Source: JBCDJG01 sp038748065
GTDB lineage: Bacteria; Pseudomonadota; Gammaproteobacteria; Pseudomonadales; Halieaceae
DNA: 64,000 nt
Reading direction: 5' to 3'
Assembly: GCA_038748065.1 (NCBI GenBank)
Contig: JBCDJG010000022.1
Coordinates: 12,927 to 76,926, forward strand
In this document: piece after piece, positions 16,889 through 25,947 of the stretch
Layout of the letters: every line of letters starts with the position of its first letter
Position numbering within the stretch: the first letter of the stretch is position 1
The notes under the pieces: model-generated
What the model was told of the DNA's origin: nothing
The model's input: only the letters and a program-made list of their open reading frames with translations
The model's database searches: none
Translations under genes and position numbers: made by a program

Positions 16889-19564
16889 ATGGCGGCTGCA
16901 ACTGTTCCCCTGCCCGCGGCTCTGTTTAACGCTGATGCCTTTGAGGCTGAACTCCGGGCGGGCCAGGCTATCGCTGCGGGCAAAGCCGCTCTTGCCGCTA
17001 TCGATGGTTATCTCGACGACCAGTTCAAGGCCGGCGTCAATACAGGCAAACTCCTCGGCCTGCGCGCTGCAGCGATGGACTCCCTGCTCGGTGCGCTGTG
17101 GGATACGGTGGACTGGGGCGATCAGGAACTGGCCCTGATCGCAGTTGGCGGCTACGGCCGCGGCGAGTTGCACCCCCGGTCCGATATCGACATTCTGGTT
17201 CTGCAAGGCGACGACTGCCGTGACTGCGATCGTTTGCTGGAGGGCTTTCTCACCCTGCTTTGGGATATAGGCCTCGCCATCGGCCACAGCGTGCGCACCG
17301 TTGCCGAGTGCGAGGAAAACGCCCGTGCTGATCTGACCATCCTGACCAACCTGATGGAAACGCGAGTGCTGCGCGGCGCCGATACTCTGCTGGCACGGGT
17401 TAAAACGGGCATTGCGCCCGCAAATATGTGGCCAAGCGTAGACTTTTTTCGCGGCAAGCTGGAAGAGCAGCGCAAGCGCCATGCCAAATATGCTGAGACG
17501 GAATACAACCTCGAGCCCAACGTCAAGAGCTCGCCGGGGGGGTTGAGAGACCTGCAGGTCATCGGCTGGATAGCAGAGCGCCACTTCATCGTTGAATCTC
17601 TCGACGAACTGCGCACCGAACAGTTTATCAGCCAGGAAGAAACCGAGATTTTCATGCGCGGGCGCGAATTCATGTGGCGAGTGCGCTACGCCCTGCACAT
17701 GATTACCGGTCGCGAAGAGGATCGCCTGCTGTTCGACCATCAACGCGAGCTTGCAGCCATGTGGGGTTTCGAGGACGGTGACCGACTCGCGGTCGAACAG
17801 TTCATGCAAATCTACTACCGCTGGGCCGGCGCCCTCAGTCAGTTGAATGAGGTCCTGATACAGTACTTCGACCAGGCCATCCTGCACGCCGATGAAGCGG
17901 ATGACATCGAAGAAATCAACGAGCGCTTTCTGATCCGCAATGGCTACATTGAAGCGAGGCATCCACAAGTCTTCAGCGAACACCCAGGGGCCCTGCTGGA
18001 GGTCTTCCTGCTGTCCGCCCGCCATGAGGCCGTGGTTGGGATCGGCGCACTGACCATCCGAATGATTCGCGATAATCGCGACCTTATCGATGAGTCCTTC
18101 CGCGATGACCCGGAGAATCGCGCGACATTCCTCGAGATTTTTCGTTCACCCTATGCCCTGACCCGGCAGCTCAGGCGCATGAGCCGCTACGGCGTACTGG
18201 GTAAGTATCTTCCGGCCTGGGGCCATATCGTGGGGCAGATGCAGCACGACCTATTTCACACCTATACCGTAGATGCCCATACGCTGCAGGTGATCGAAAA
18301 CATGCGGCGTTTTCTCAGCGAAGAGTTCGACGAACGCTTCCCGGTGACCAGCCGGGTGGCTCGCCGCCTGCCCAAGTTTGAGCTGCTCTACCTCGCGGGA
18401 CTGTTCCACGATATTGGCAAGGGCCGCGGCGGTGACCACTCGGAGCTTGGCGCTGTGGACGCCGAAGCCTTCTGCACCGATCACGGCTTGAGCAAGCGCG
18501 ACACCAACCTCATCGTTTGGCTGGTGCGCAATCACCTGCTGATGTCGCAGGTAGCCCAGCGCAAGGATATTTCAGATCCGGAGGTGGTGCAGCAGTTTGC
18601 CGAGCATACCGGCGACCAGATGCGGCTGGACTACTTGTTCACGCTTACCGTGGCGGATATCAACGGCACCAACCCCACGCTGTGGAACGCCTGGCGCGGC
18701 TCACTCCTGCGCCAGCTCTACACCGAGACCAAGCGCGCCCTGCGCCGAGGGCTGGAGAACCCGGTGGACAAACAGGTTTGGATCGAAGAAACCAAGAACG
18801 CGGCGATCAATCTGCTGGAATTTCGTGGCTTCATGCCCGAGGAACTGGAAGACCTCTGGCACCAGCGAGGTGAAGACTACTTTATTCGCGAGCGCGCCGA
18901 GGACATCGCGTGGCACACGGAAGCCATCGCCGGCCACTACGATCGCGAGCGGGTACTGGTGCTGGTGCGCAATACCGTGGATTCCACGGTCGCGAATGGT
19001 ACTCAGATCTTCATACATGCCAGAGCGCACAGCGCGCTGTTTTCCATCATTTGCGCGGAGCTCGAGCAGCTTAACCTGAGTGTTCACGATGCCCGCATTT
19101 ACAATTCCAAAGACGGGATGAGCCTGGACACGTTCTTTGTGCTGGACTCCAACGGCGAATCCATCGCTGAAGACGGCGTTCGGCTGCGCGAAATCAAGGA
19201 CCATTTGACCCAGGTACTGAGCACTGGCCCCGACCAGGCCAGCAGTGTGCACCGGCGAACCCCCAGACAGGTGAAGTCCTTCACGATACCCACCCAGACG
19301 CGCATGAGCGTCGACGAACTCAAGAACTGGTCTGTGCTGGAAGTTGCCACGCGAGACCGCCCGGGCCTGCTGGCGCGAATCGGCGGCGTCTTCGTCGACT
19401 TCGATATCGAGCTGCAGGCGGCCAAGATCCAGACTCTCGGCGAACGCGTGGAAGACGTCTTCTTCCTCACCGACCACAATCAGCAACCTCTCTCTGACCC
19501 CGCGCTGATCGATGCCATACAGCAGGCGATACGCGATGAACTCGACGAGCAGGCCGTTGCATGA
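16889..19564 (+). CDS. glnD: Bifunctional [protein-PII] uridylyltransferase / uridylyl-removing enzyme
   Basis: GlnD senses glutamine and adds or removes UMP on PII proteins, controlling nitrogen assimilation. The 891-residue protein (E. coli 890) shows the domain order of the family. First comes a nucleotidyltransferase domain with GGYGRGELHPRSDIDIL near residues 87-103. An HD hydrolase domain follows with FHDIGKGRGGDHS near residue 505, then two ACT domains in the last 200 residues (the second begins VLEVATRDRPGLLARIGGVF). The start ATG at 16889 lies 7 bp after map; the gene overlaps dapC by 4 bp. Both activities should be intact. Confidence 0.97.
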   Translation: MAAATVPLPAALFNADAFEAELRAGQAIAAGKAALAAIDGYLDDQFKAGVNTGKLLGLRAAAMDSLLGALWDTVDWGDQELALIAVGGYGRGELHPRSDIDILVLQGDDCRDCDRLLEGFLTLLWDIGLAIGHSVRTVAECEENARADLTILTNLMETRVLRGADTLLARVKTGIAPANMWPSVDFFRGKLEEQRKRHAKYAETEYNLEPNVKSSPGGLRDLQVIGWIAERHFIVESLDELRTEQFISQEETEIFMRGREFMWRVRYALHMITGREEDRLLFDHQRELAAMWGFEDGDRLAVEQFMQIYYRWAGALSQLNEVLIQYFDQAILHADEADDIEEINERFLIRNGYIEARHPQVFSEHPGALLEVFLLSARHEAVVGIGALTIRMIRDNRDLIDESFRDDPENRATFLEIFRSPYALTRQLRRMSRYGVLGKYLPAWGHIVGQMQHDLFHTYTVDAHTLQVIENMRRFLSEEFDERFPVTSRVARRLPKFELLYLAGLFHDIGKGRGGDHSELGAVDAEAFCTDHGLSKRDTNLIVWLVRNHLLMSQVAQRKDISDPEVVQQFAEHTGDQMRLDYLFTLTVADINGTNPTLWNAWRGSLLRQLYTETKRALRRGLENPVDKQVWIEETKNAAINLLEFRGFMPEELEDLWHQRGEDYFIRERAEDIAWHTEAIAGHYDRERVLVLVRNTVDSTVANGTQIFIHARAHSALFSIICAELEQLNLSVHDARIYNSKDGMSLDTFFVLDSNGESIAEDGVRLREIKDHLTQVLSTGPDQASSVHRRTPRQVKSFTIPTQTRMSVDELKNWSVLEVATRDRPGLLARIGGVFVDFDIELQAAKIQTLGERVEDVFFLTDHNQQPLSDPALIDAIQQAIRDELDEQAVA

Positions 19565-20751
19565 ATCCAGATCTCGACCTGCTGCACCCCTACCCCTTCG
19601 AAAAGCTGCGGGCGCTTTTCGGGGATGCAAAGCCCAACGCGGCGCTTGAGCCCATCGCGCTGTCGATCGGCGAACCACGGCATCGCTCGCCTGACTTCGT
19701 GCTCAAGGCCATCGGCGACAACCTCGACCGGGTAGCAAACTACCCCACGACACAGGGCTTACCTGAACTGCGCAGTGCCATCGCCGACTGGCTGAAGCAA
19801 AGGTTTTCCCTGCCCGGCATCGACAGCGCAGCACAGGTGCTGCCCGTCAACGGCACGCGGGAGGCACTGTTTGCCTTCGCCCAGGCAGTGATAGATCGGG
19901 ATCGGCAAGCCCTGGTGATGAGTCCCAATCCCTTCTATCAGATCTATGAAGGTGCGGCACTGCTGGCGGGCGCGACCCCGCGCTTCATCAACTGCGAGCA
20001 GCGGGATGGCTTCCTGCCTGACTTCGGCAGCGTCACCGAGGACGCGTGGCGTGAGTGCCAGCTGCTGTATCTCTGCAACCCCGGCAATCCCGCCGGCGCC
20101 GTGATGCCGCAGGATATGCTCGAGTCGCTGATTCAAAAAGCACACGCCTATGATTTCGTCATCGCCTCTGACGAGTGCTACTCGGAAATCTATCCAGACG
20201 AGGATGCGCCACCACCGGGATTGCTGCAGGCAGCCGCCGCCTCAGGTGACTCCGACTACAAACGCTGCGTTGCGTTCCATAGCCTGTCAAAGCGCTCGAA
20301 CCTACCCGGCCTGCGCTCAGGCTTTGTCGCTGGCGATGCTGACGTCCTGAAGCGCTTTCTTAGCTACCGCACCTATCACGGTTGTGCCATGCCCATACAC
20401 CATCAGTTGGCCAGCATCAGCGCCTGGAGTGACGAGGCCCACGTGCGCGATAACCGCTCGCGCTATCGAGAAAAATTTGACGCCGTGCTTGCCATTCTCG
20501 ATGGCAAACTGGCGGTATCGCGTCCAGATGCGGGCTTCTACCTGTGGCCAAAGACGCCGGTATCGGACGAGCAGTTCGCCCGGGATCTGTACCTGGAACA
20601 GCACGTGACCGTGCTAGCAGGACGTTACCTGGCGAGAGATACGGCCGCGGGTAACCCGGGCGTTAACCGAGTCCGTATGGCACTGGTGGCCGAGCTGGAT
20701 CAGTGCGTAGAAGCCGCCGAGCGCATAGCAAACTACCTGGATGGGCTGTAG
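19561..20751 (+). CDS. dapC: Succinyldiaminopimelate transaminase (class I aminotransferase)
   Basis: DapC is the PLP enzyme that aminates N-succinyl-2-amino-6-ketopimelate in lysine and peptidoglycan precursor synthesis. The 396-residue protein has SIGEPRHRSPDFV at the N-terminus, NPFYQIYEGAALLAG, the CNPGNPAGAV loop, and the PLP lysine near residue 244 in HSLSKRSNLPGLRSGFVAGD, which is characteristic of DapC. It overlaps glnD by ATGA, matching the map-glnD-dapC order of Pseudomonas. A general aromatic aminotransferase is less likely given this context. Confidence 0.92.
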   Translation: MNPDLDLLHPYPFEKLRALFGDAKPNAALEPIALSIGEPRHRSPDFVLKAIGDNLDRVANYPTTQGLPELRSAIADWLKQRFSLPGIDSAAQVLPVNGTREALFAFAQAVIDRDRQALVMSPNPFYQIYEGAALLAGATPRFINCEQRDGFLPDFGSVTEDAWRECQLLYLCNPGNPAGAVMPQDMLESLIQKAHAYDFVIASDECYSEIYPDEDAPPPGLLQAAAASGDSDYKRCVAFHSLSKRSNLPGLRSGFVAGDADVLKRFLSYRTYHGCAMPIHHQLASISAWSDEAHVRDNRSRYREKFDAVLAILDGKLAVSRPDAGFYLWPKTPVSDEQFARDLYLEQHVTVLAGRYLARDTAAGNPGVNRVRMALVAELDQCVEAAERIANYLDGL

Positions 20752-20757
20752 TCATCG

Positions 20758-21411
20758 ATGTTGAAAGCTGAGCGCGCCGCCTACGTCTTGAAGCGCCTGC
20801 AGGAGCTTTACCCAGAGACGCCGGTACCGCTGGACCACAGCGATTCCTATACGCTCCTGGTCGCCGTGCTGCTCAGCGCGCAGTGCACGGATGAGCGCGT
20901 CAATCAGGTCACGCCAGCGCTATTCGCCCGGGCCGATAACCCGCAGGATATGGCAGCGCTGTCCGTCGAGGAGATCCGGGAGATCATTCGCCCCTGCGGT
21001 CTTTCACCGCAGAAATCCAAAGCGATTAAGCGGCTCAGTGAGCTACTGCTTGAAGAGCATGATGGCGAGGTGCCGGCCGACATGGATGCGCTGGAAAAGC
21101 TGCCCGGCGTCGGGCATAAGACAGCCAGTGTGGTGATGTCACAGGCCTTCGGTGTCCCCGCTTTCCCGGTCGATACCCACATTCACCGCCTGGCACAACG
21201 CTGGGGCCTGACCTCAGGCAAAAACGTGACACAAACCGAAAGGGATCTGAAACGGCTCTTCCCCAAAGATTATTGGAACAGGCTGCACCTGCAAATTATT
21301 TTCTACGGCCGCGAATTTTGCACGGCCCGAGGCTGCGATGGCCGAGACTGCGAAATCTGCCGCACCACCTACCCAAACCGCAAGCACCCCAAGAAAACCA
21401 AAAAAGCCTGA
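20758..21411 (+). CDS. nth: Endonuclease III with atypical iron-sulfur loop
   Basis: Nth is a DNA glycosylase/AP lyase for oxidised pyrimidines. The 217-residue protein has the helix-hairpin-helix LPGVGHKTASVV with catalytic Lys121, and the catalytic Asp139 in FPVDTHIHRLAQRWG. The C-terminal [4Fe-4S] region has four cysteines at 188, 193, 198 and 201 (C-X4-C-X4-C-X2-C), not the classical C-X6-C-X2-C-X5-C, so the cluster loop is rearranged. It follows dapC by 6 bp. The glycosylase assignment is firm; whether the cluster forms normally is open. Confidence 0.94.
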   Translation: MLKAERAAYVLKRLQELYPETPVPLDHSDSYTLLVAVLLSAQCTDERVNQVTPALFARADNPQDMAALSVEEIREIIRPCGLSPQKSKAIKRLSELLLEEHDGEVPADMDALEKLPGVGHKTASVVMSQAFGVPAFPVDTHIHRLAQRWGLTSGKNVTQTERDLKRLFPKDYWNRLHLQIIFYGREFCTARGCDGRDCEICRTTYPNRKHPKKTKKA

Positions 21412-21453
21412 GCCGCTCTCACTTTTAAGGCGCGGCAGGCACGGGATTACCCC

Positions 21454-22563
21454 TCACTCCACAAAGTCTGATTGGCTGCGGGCACGTCCACCAGGACCGC
21501 TGTAGGCCATACCCAGGCCGGGCTCAAGCTCGCCGTCCCACGCCGGCATTTGCGCAACCAGGGCCTGCCAGGCATCGATCAGTCTGTCTTCCGCCGCGTA
21601 ATCAAAGGGGTCTTCCAGCACCATTTCCTCGACGCTCCCCGGCCCTGGGGGGTTGGCGAGCAGCCAGTCGACAGTATTACGAACAGCCTGGCGAGGCTCT
21701 GTGGCATCGCCATAGCCCAGATCTCGGCGCAGGGCATGCACATCCTGAACGCGGTGGCTGGTTTGCGGCTGCATGATCATGGGCCTCGCAGGTACCGCCA
21801 GCTCCCAGGGCATGTTGATAATCTCCAGCGGCGCGCCCATGTGCTCAGCAATGGTCTCCGCCACTTGCCGCAGCGTCAGCACGCTGACGTCGGCCACGTT
21901 GTAGATTTTGCCCTGGCTCGCCTCAGGTTGGTCAACGGCCAGCAATACAGCGTCGGCAATGTTTCCCGCGTAGCCATAGCTCAGCAATGTCAGGCCCCCA
22001 TCAGGAAGGATGATCCGGCGTCGACCGTCTCGGAAACGACGCACAAAGAGCCACTCCCGGGGCACCAGCTGATGGGCGCCATAAACGAAGGGGTAGCGGA
22101 AGTGAGTCGCCAGGGGTATCGATTCAAAAACCGCACGTTCGGTGCGCACTATGCGGTAGCCCTTGTCGTCCTCCTGTGGACTTGCCACCAGCCGCGCGTC
22201 CTCCGATATTGGTATGCGCATGCCTGACGGTCCGGCAAGATCAGGATTCATGTAGCCCCGGTAGGCCGGTGCGCCTCCCGCAGAAAGGAAGCGCTCGCAG
22301 CGCGCAGCCATAACACGCGCCACCGCGCGGAGCCGGCCATAGGTGGCAACGCAGACGTCGAAATGCCGGCTGTCCAGCGCCTCAAGCAGACAGTCTTCGT
22401 CATACGCATCCGTGTGAACGTGCTCTACCTCAGGCGGTATCTCATCGATTTCCCGCTTGCCAGAGTGCAGCATAGTTACGGTATAACCGCGTTTGAGCAG
22501 TCCATTGACGATGTAGTGACCGGTCGGACCGGTGCCACCGATAACAAGAGCTGTGCTGGTCAT
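21454..22563 (-). CDS. NAD-dependent epimerase/dehydratase family protein (extended SDR)
   Basis: A 369-residue extended short-chain dehydrogenase. The dinucleotide motif GGTGPTG is at residues 9-15. The central part has the atypical-SDR look of isoflavone-reductase/mRNA-binding-like members rather than a classical Tyr-X3-Lys sugar epimerase: FRYPFVYGAHQLVPREWLFVRR, then GYAGNIADAVLLAVDQPEASQGKIYNVAD. The substrate is unknown. It is transcribed alone, convergent with nth (42 bp apart) and divergent from the sulfatase gene. Confidence 0.85.
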   Translation of the reverse strand: MTSTALVIGGTGPTGHYIVNGLLKRGYTVTMLHSGKREIDEIPPEVEHVHTDAYDEDCLLEALDSRHFDVCVATYGRLRAVARVMAARCERFLSAGGAPAYRGYMNPDLAGPSGMRIPISEDARLVASPQEDDKGYRIVRTERAVFESIPLATHFRYPFVYGAHQLVPREWLFVRRFRDGRRRIILPDGGLTLLSYGYAGNIADAVLLAVDQPEASQGKIYNVADVSVLTLRQVAETIAEHMGAPLEIINMPWELAVPARPMIMQPQTSHRVQDVHALRRDLGYGDATEPRQAVRNTVDWLLANPPGPGSVEEMVLEDPFDYAAEDRLIDAWQALVAQMPAWDGELEPGLGMAYSGPGGRARSQSDFVE

Positions 22564-22708
22564 GGAAGGTGCCGCTTGCAGGACGAGCTTACAATACTAA
22601 CGGGCCAACGCCAGCCTGCGCCACTGCGGGCTGGGAGTTGCGGTTTGGGGAGGCTGTCGAAGGCTCAAACGGAGCGCGTGGTCTACACTCTTGCCATGGG
22701 AACGTGCT

Positions 22709-22739
22709 GGGCGCCTGTACCAACACCAGGCAAGCGCCC
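22709..22739 (+). promoter_or_regulatory. Hairpin in the sulfatase 5' leader
   Basis: An inverted repeat (GGGCGCCTG with CAGG and GCGCCC, the arms interrupted by three bases) lies 44 bp upstream of the sulfatase start, beyond its ribosome site. It could be a leader structure; no family was recognised. Confidence 0.3.
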
Positions 22740-22782
22740 AACCGCCGACAAATACTAAACTCCAGAAAAGGGAGATCAAAGC

Positions 22783-24333
22783 ATGCCAAGCCTGCGTTTA
22801 CTGGGCCTTTTCGCCTCGCTGCTACTCGCCAATGGGGCACTCGCCGCCGACAAGCCCAACATTCTCGTTATCTGGGGTGACGACATCGGCGTCCACAATA
22901 TCAGTGCCTACAACAATGGGATCATGGGCTATCAAACGCCGAATATCGATAGCATCGCTGACGATGGCATTCTGTTTACGCACGCCTATGCGCAGCAGAG
23001 CTGCACAGCCGGCCGCGCCTCCTTTGTCCTTGGACAACACCCCTTTCGCACGGGTCTGCTAACCATTGGTATGCCCGGCTCCGATCATGGCATCCCCGAC
23101 TGGACGCCGACCATCGCCGACCTCTTGAAGAACCACGGTTACATGACAGGCCAGTTCGGGAAAAATCATCTGGGCGACCAGGATCAGCACTTGCCGACCA
23201 ACCACGGTTTCGATGAGTTCTTCGGCAATCTATACCACCTCAATGCTGAGGAGGAACCGGAAACCTACTACTACCCCAAGGATCCGGAATTTCGGCAGCG
23301 ATTTGGGCCCCGCGGCGTCATCCGTTCCTATGCCGATGGCAAGATCGAAGATACCGGCCCAATGACCCGTCAGCGGATGGAAAACGCTGACGAGGAATTT
23401 CTGGGCGCAGCGCTGAAATTTATGGAGCGTTCGGTGCAGGAGGACAAACCGTTTTTCATCTGGCTAAGCGCCACACGGATGCATGTCTGGACTCGTCTGA
23501 AACCCGAGTCTGTCGGCACTACCGGGCTCGGGCTGTACCCTGACGGCATGGTGGAACATGATGGCCATGTCGGTCTGGCCCTCCAGAAACTCGAGGAGCT
23601 CGGGATTGAGGACAACACCATCGTTATCTACTCCACTGACAACGGCGCCGAGAAAGTCTCTTGGCCCGATGGCGGCGTGTCCCCCTTTCACGGGGAGAAG
23701 GGCACCACCTGGGAGGGTGGGATGCGGGTACCCATGATGGTTAAGTTCCCCGGGAAGATACGCGAGGACGTCAAATCCGATACCATCATTTCCCAGGAAG
23801 ACTGGATGCCGACCCTGCTGGCGATGGCTGGCGAAAAGGACATCGCCGCCAAGTTGCGCGAGGGCCACCGTGCCAACGGCAAACAGTTTAAGGTTCACCT
23901 CGACGGCTACGATTTCAGTGACTACCTGAGCGGTGCAAGCGAAGCGGGACCGCGCGAAGAGATTTTTTACTTCGACCCGCTTGGCAACCTCAATGCCGTG
24001 CGCTGGAAGGACTGGAAGGTCAGCTTCGCGGTCATGCAGGGCAACATCACGAACTCGACTCGCACGGCGCCGGGCTGGCCCGAGATTACCCACCTGAAGG
24101 CGGACCCTTACGAGGTCGCCCGACGTGAGTCCGAAATGTATACCCGCTGGTATGCCGACAATATGTGGTTGTTTGTGCCGATCCAGGCGAAAATCCAGGA
24201 GTTTCTGGCAACCATTCCGGCCTATCCCTTCCAGTCGGGTTCATCCCTGAGCGCCGACGGCATCAACTACCGTACCCTGCAGGCTATGCAGATACTGGAG
24301 CAACTGGATAAGGGCGGCTACATCACCCGCTGA
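22783..24333 (+). CDS. Exported sulfatase (type I, formylglycine-dependent family)
   Basis: A 516-residue alkaline-phosphatase-superfamily hydrolase predicted to cleave sulfate esters in the periplasm or outside the cell. Residues 1-22 are a signal peptide (MPSLRLLGLFASLLLANGALAA). Metal ligands Asp33-Asp34 are in IWGDDIGVHN, the modified cysteine is Cys74 in QQSCTAGRASF, and QFGKNHLGD and the Asp-Asn of STDNGAEKVSWPDGG complete the site. The core motif is C-T-A-G-R instead of the canonical C-X-P-X-R. A GGGAG ribosome site precedes the ATG. No sulfatase-maturing enzyme is in the window. The substrate is unknown. Confidence 0.92.
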   Translation: MPSLRLLGLFASLLLANGALAADKPNILVIWGDDIGVHNISAYNNGIMGYQTPNIDSIADDGILFTHAYAQQSCTAGRASFVLGQHPFRTGLLTIGMPGSDHGIPDWTPTIADLLKNHGYMTGQFGKNHLGDQDQHLPTNHGFDEFFGNLYHLNAEEEPETYYYPKDPEFRQRFGPRGVIRSYADGKIEDTGPMTRQRMENADEEFLGAALKFMERSVQEDKPFFIWLSATRMHVWTRLKPESVGTTGLGLYPDGMVEHDGHVGLALQKLEELGIEDNTIVIYSTDNGAEKVSWPDGGVSPFHGEKGTTWEGGMRVPMMVKFPGKIREDVKSDTIISQEDWMPTLLAMAGEKDIAAKLREGHRANGKQFKVHLDGYDFSDYLSGASEAGPREEIFYFDPLGNLNAVRWKDWKVSFAVMQGNITNSTRTAPGWPEITHLKADPYEVARRESEMYTRWYADNMWLFVPIQAKIQEFLATIPAYPFQSGSSLSADGINYRTLQAMQILEQLDKGGYITR

Positions 24334-24455
24334 AACTTTCTTAGACCCGTGAACGGACCGGGATGAATCGAGGCTACCTGGGAGCCCCTGAAACCCTCAT
24401 GGAACGCTCGCCCGCGGCACTGTCTCTGGCGCTATGGGCGAGCACAGGAGTATGG

Positions 24456-24596
24456 CTAGCGAGCATTCTCAGATTGCCGGCGCTCAGCACTCTTGCGAAT
24501 CTCGCGCTTGACTGAAACAAGCTGCCAGATACCGAAGCCGAGTGCTGCGCCTGCAAAGAGTAGCGCCTGAAGAGCTTTAAACGCGCCGTATTCCAT
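24456..24596 (-). CDS. Small single-span membrane protein (46 aa)
   Basis: The reading frame MEYGAFKALQALLFAGAALG continues FGIWQLVSVKREIRKSAERR and ends QSENAR. This is a single hydrophobic helix (about residues 7-28) followed by a Lys/Arg-rich tail, the topology of a genuine N-out/C-in small membrane protein. A weak ribosome site (GGTGGG) lies eight bases upstream. It lies alone in the 473-bp gap between the sulfatase and kinase genes, on the same strand as the kinase operon and 210 bp beyond its end. The rest of that gap shows nothing I recognise. An antisense ORF at 24363-24515 is less protein-like. Confidence 0.5.
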   Translation of the reverse strand: MEYGAFKALQALLFAGAALGFGIWQLVSVKREIRKSAERRQSENAR

Positions 24597-24806
24597 CAGA
24601 CGAGCCCACCGTTTGTGTTGGATTGACTGTGTTCATATCCCAAAATCGTAACCAAAGGCGATGGAGGGAACAAGGCAGCATCGACCAACTCGCGCGGCCA
24701 AGCGCCGCCGGACAGTCATTAACCCTGACAGGCTCGCTTACTGCGCCGCGCGCTGATCCAGGGTCAGCCAGTGCTACCCGGGTAAACCTGCTACTGCATT
24801 GAAGCC

Positions 24807-25937
24807 TTAAGACAGGACTGAAGACACTATGGCCTCGGTGGTCGCAGGGTCCTGATAAGCCTCCTGCCCCAACAAAACCTCAAAACACGGCAGTGAAGCG
24901 GCAACGCGCTCGCAGCGCATCAGGAGTTCCTTAACCGACGCTGCGAACTCAGCCCCCGTACTGAGAACGACTGGATGCTTGCCAAGCGTCGATATTCCGT
25001 ACAGCGCTGTTGGTATTCGCCTGCTGATCTCGGCGCTGGAGAGCGGCAGGATACGCACGCCGCGCTCGCTGGCGCTTACTCTGGGGAACAGTAAAGCCTG
25101 TGGCCGGACGCTGGGTCTGGCGTCCGCTGCGTGCAAATCAAGCATCTGTGCCGGCGACAGAGAATAGCGGATGCCTTGTTTCGACTGCGTTGCATGCGCC
25201 CGCCCACGACACTCATCGATCGTTCGATGATGGTGATAGAACGAATTGTCCAACTGTTCCTGCATACCGGGAAACAGAGCCGGCATCGCGGCCCTTATAG
25301 AAGCTATGGTCGGCATGCCACGCATAGACAATGGCACTTCCCGCGGGTTTATGTAAACACGATCATTAGCGATATAGGCAGCGCTGGTATTGCGCAGAAA
25401 ATGCGTCATCAGCGATGTTTTGCCAGCGCGCTTGCTGCCCACGATCAGCAGCCCGGCATCGCCGTAGGCGACCGCCGAGGCATGCAAGAACACCCCGCCC
25501 TGCTGCATGCAGTGGTTCATCGTAAACTCTCGCAGCACGCGCATCAGGGGAATGCGGCAGCGCGGTACCGCACGTGAGATCAGGCGAACCCGGCGACGGT
25601 CCTGGCTGATCTCGAAGAAGGTGCTGGTGCTCTCCTGATAGAGCGTTAGCTGCTTATCCCGCCCGTGCCATGCGGGCAACTCGACCACTCTCGTATCGAG
25701 CACAAAAATCGGGTGCTCGTCCGCAGGCTCGCCCGGACCCTTCTCATACAGCGCATTGAAACAGGCCTCGTCGGTTTCCAGTTGAATTTCTATTTCCGGA
25801 GTTATGCCGGTTTCACGCGTCGAGTAGGCAGGACAGAGAAACTCTTCCAACCAGTCAAGATGACTCACTGCATCGGCCTGTACGCAGATTGTCAGACCTT
25901 CATAGCTAAAGTAGCGTTTTGCCTTTACCGATGACAT
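24807..25937 (-). CDS. HPr kinase-like (HprK-related) protein
   Basis: A 376-residue protein resembling the C-terminal kinase domain of HPr kinase, fused to an uncharacterised N-terminal half. The diagnostic part is GVFLHASAVAYGDAGLLIVG leading into a P-loop GSKRAGKT (residues 167-174), then AYIANDRVYI. HprK-related proteins of this shape are known beside peptide-modification genes (for example kinases of some lasso-peptide clusters) and in uncharacterised operons. The start MSSVKAKRYFSYEG at 25937 is 10 bp after the upstream nucleotidyltransferase, so the two are co-transcribed. The N-terminal 145 residues are unassigned and there is no HPr or PTS gene nearby. Its phosphoacceptor is unknown. 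Confidence 0.75.
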   Translation of the reverse strand: MSSVKAKRYFSYEGLTICVQADAVSHLDWLEEFLCPAYSTRETGITPEIEIQLETDEACFNALYEKGPGEPADEHPIFVLDTRVVELPAWHGRDKQLTLYQESTSTFFEISQDRRRVRLISRAVPRCRIPLMRVLREFTMNHCMQQGGVFLHASAVAYGDAGLLIVGSKRAGKTSLMTHFLRNTSAAYIANDRVYINPREVPLSMRGMPTIASIRAAMPALFPGMQEQLDNSFYHHHRTIDECRGRAHATQSKQGIRYSLSPAQMLDLHAADARPSVRPQALLFPRVSASERGVRILPLSSAEISRRIPTALYGISTLGKHPVVLSTGAEFAASVKELLMRCERVAASLPCFEVLLGQEAYQDPATTEAIVSSVLS

Positions 25938-25947
25938 GGGCAGGGCC

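Noticed and set aside
16853..18025. 390-codon minus-strand ORF opposite glnD
   Set aside because: Antisense shadow of the nucleotidyltransferase half of glnD.
24363..24515. 50-codon plus-strand ORF after the sulfatase gene
   Set aside because: Overlaps the more protein-like 46-residue frame on the minus strand; it has no ribosome site and no clear topology.
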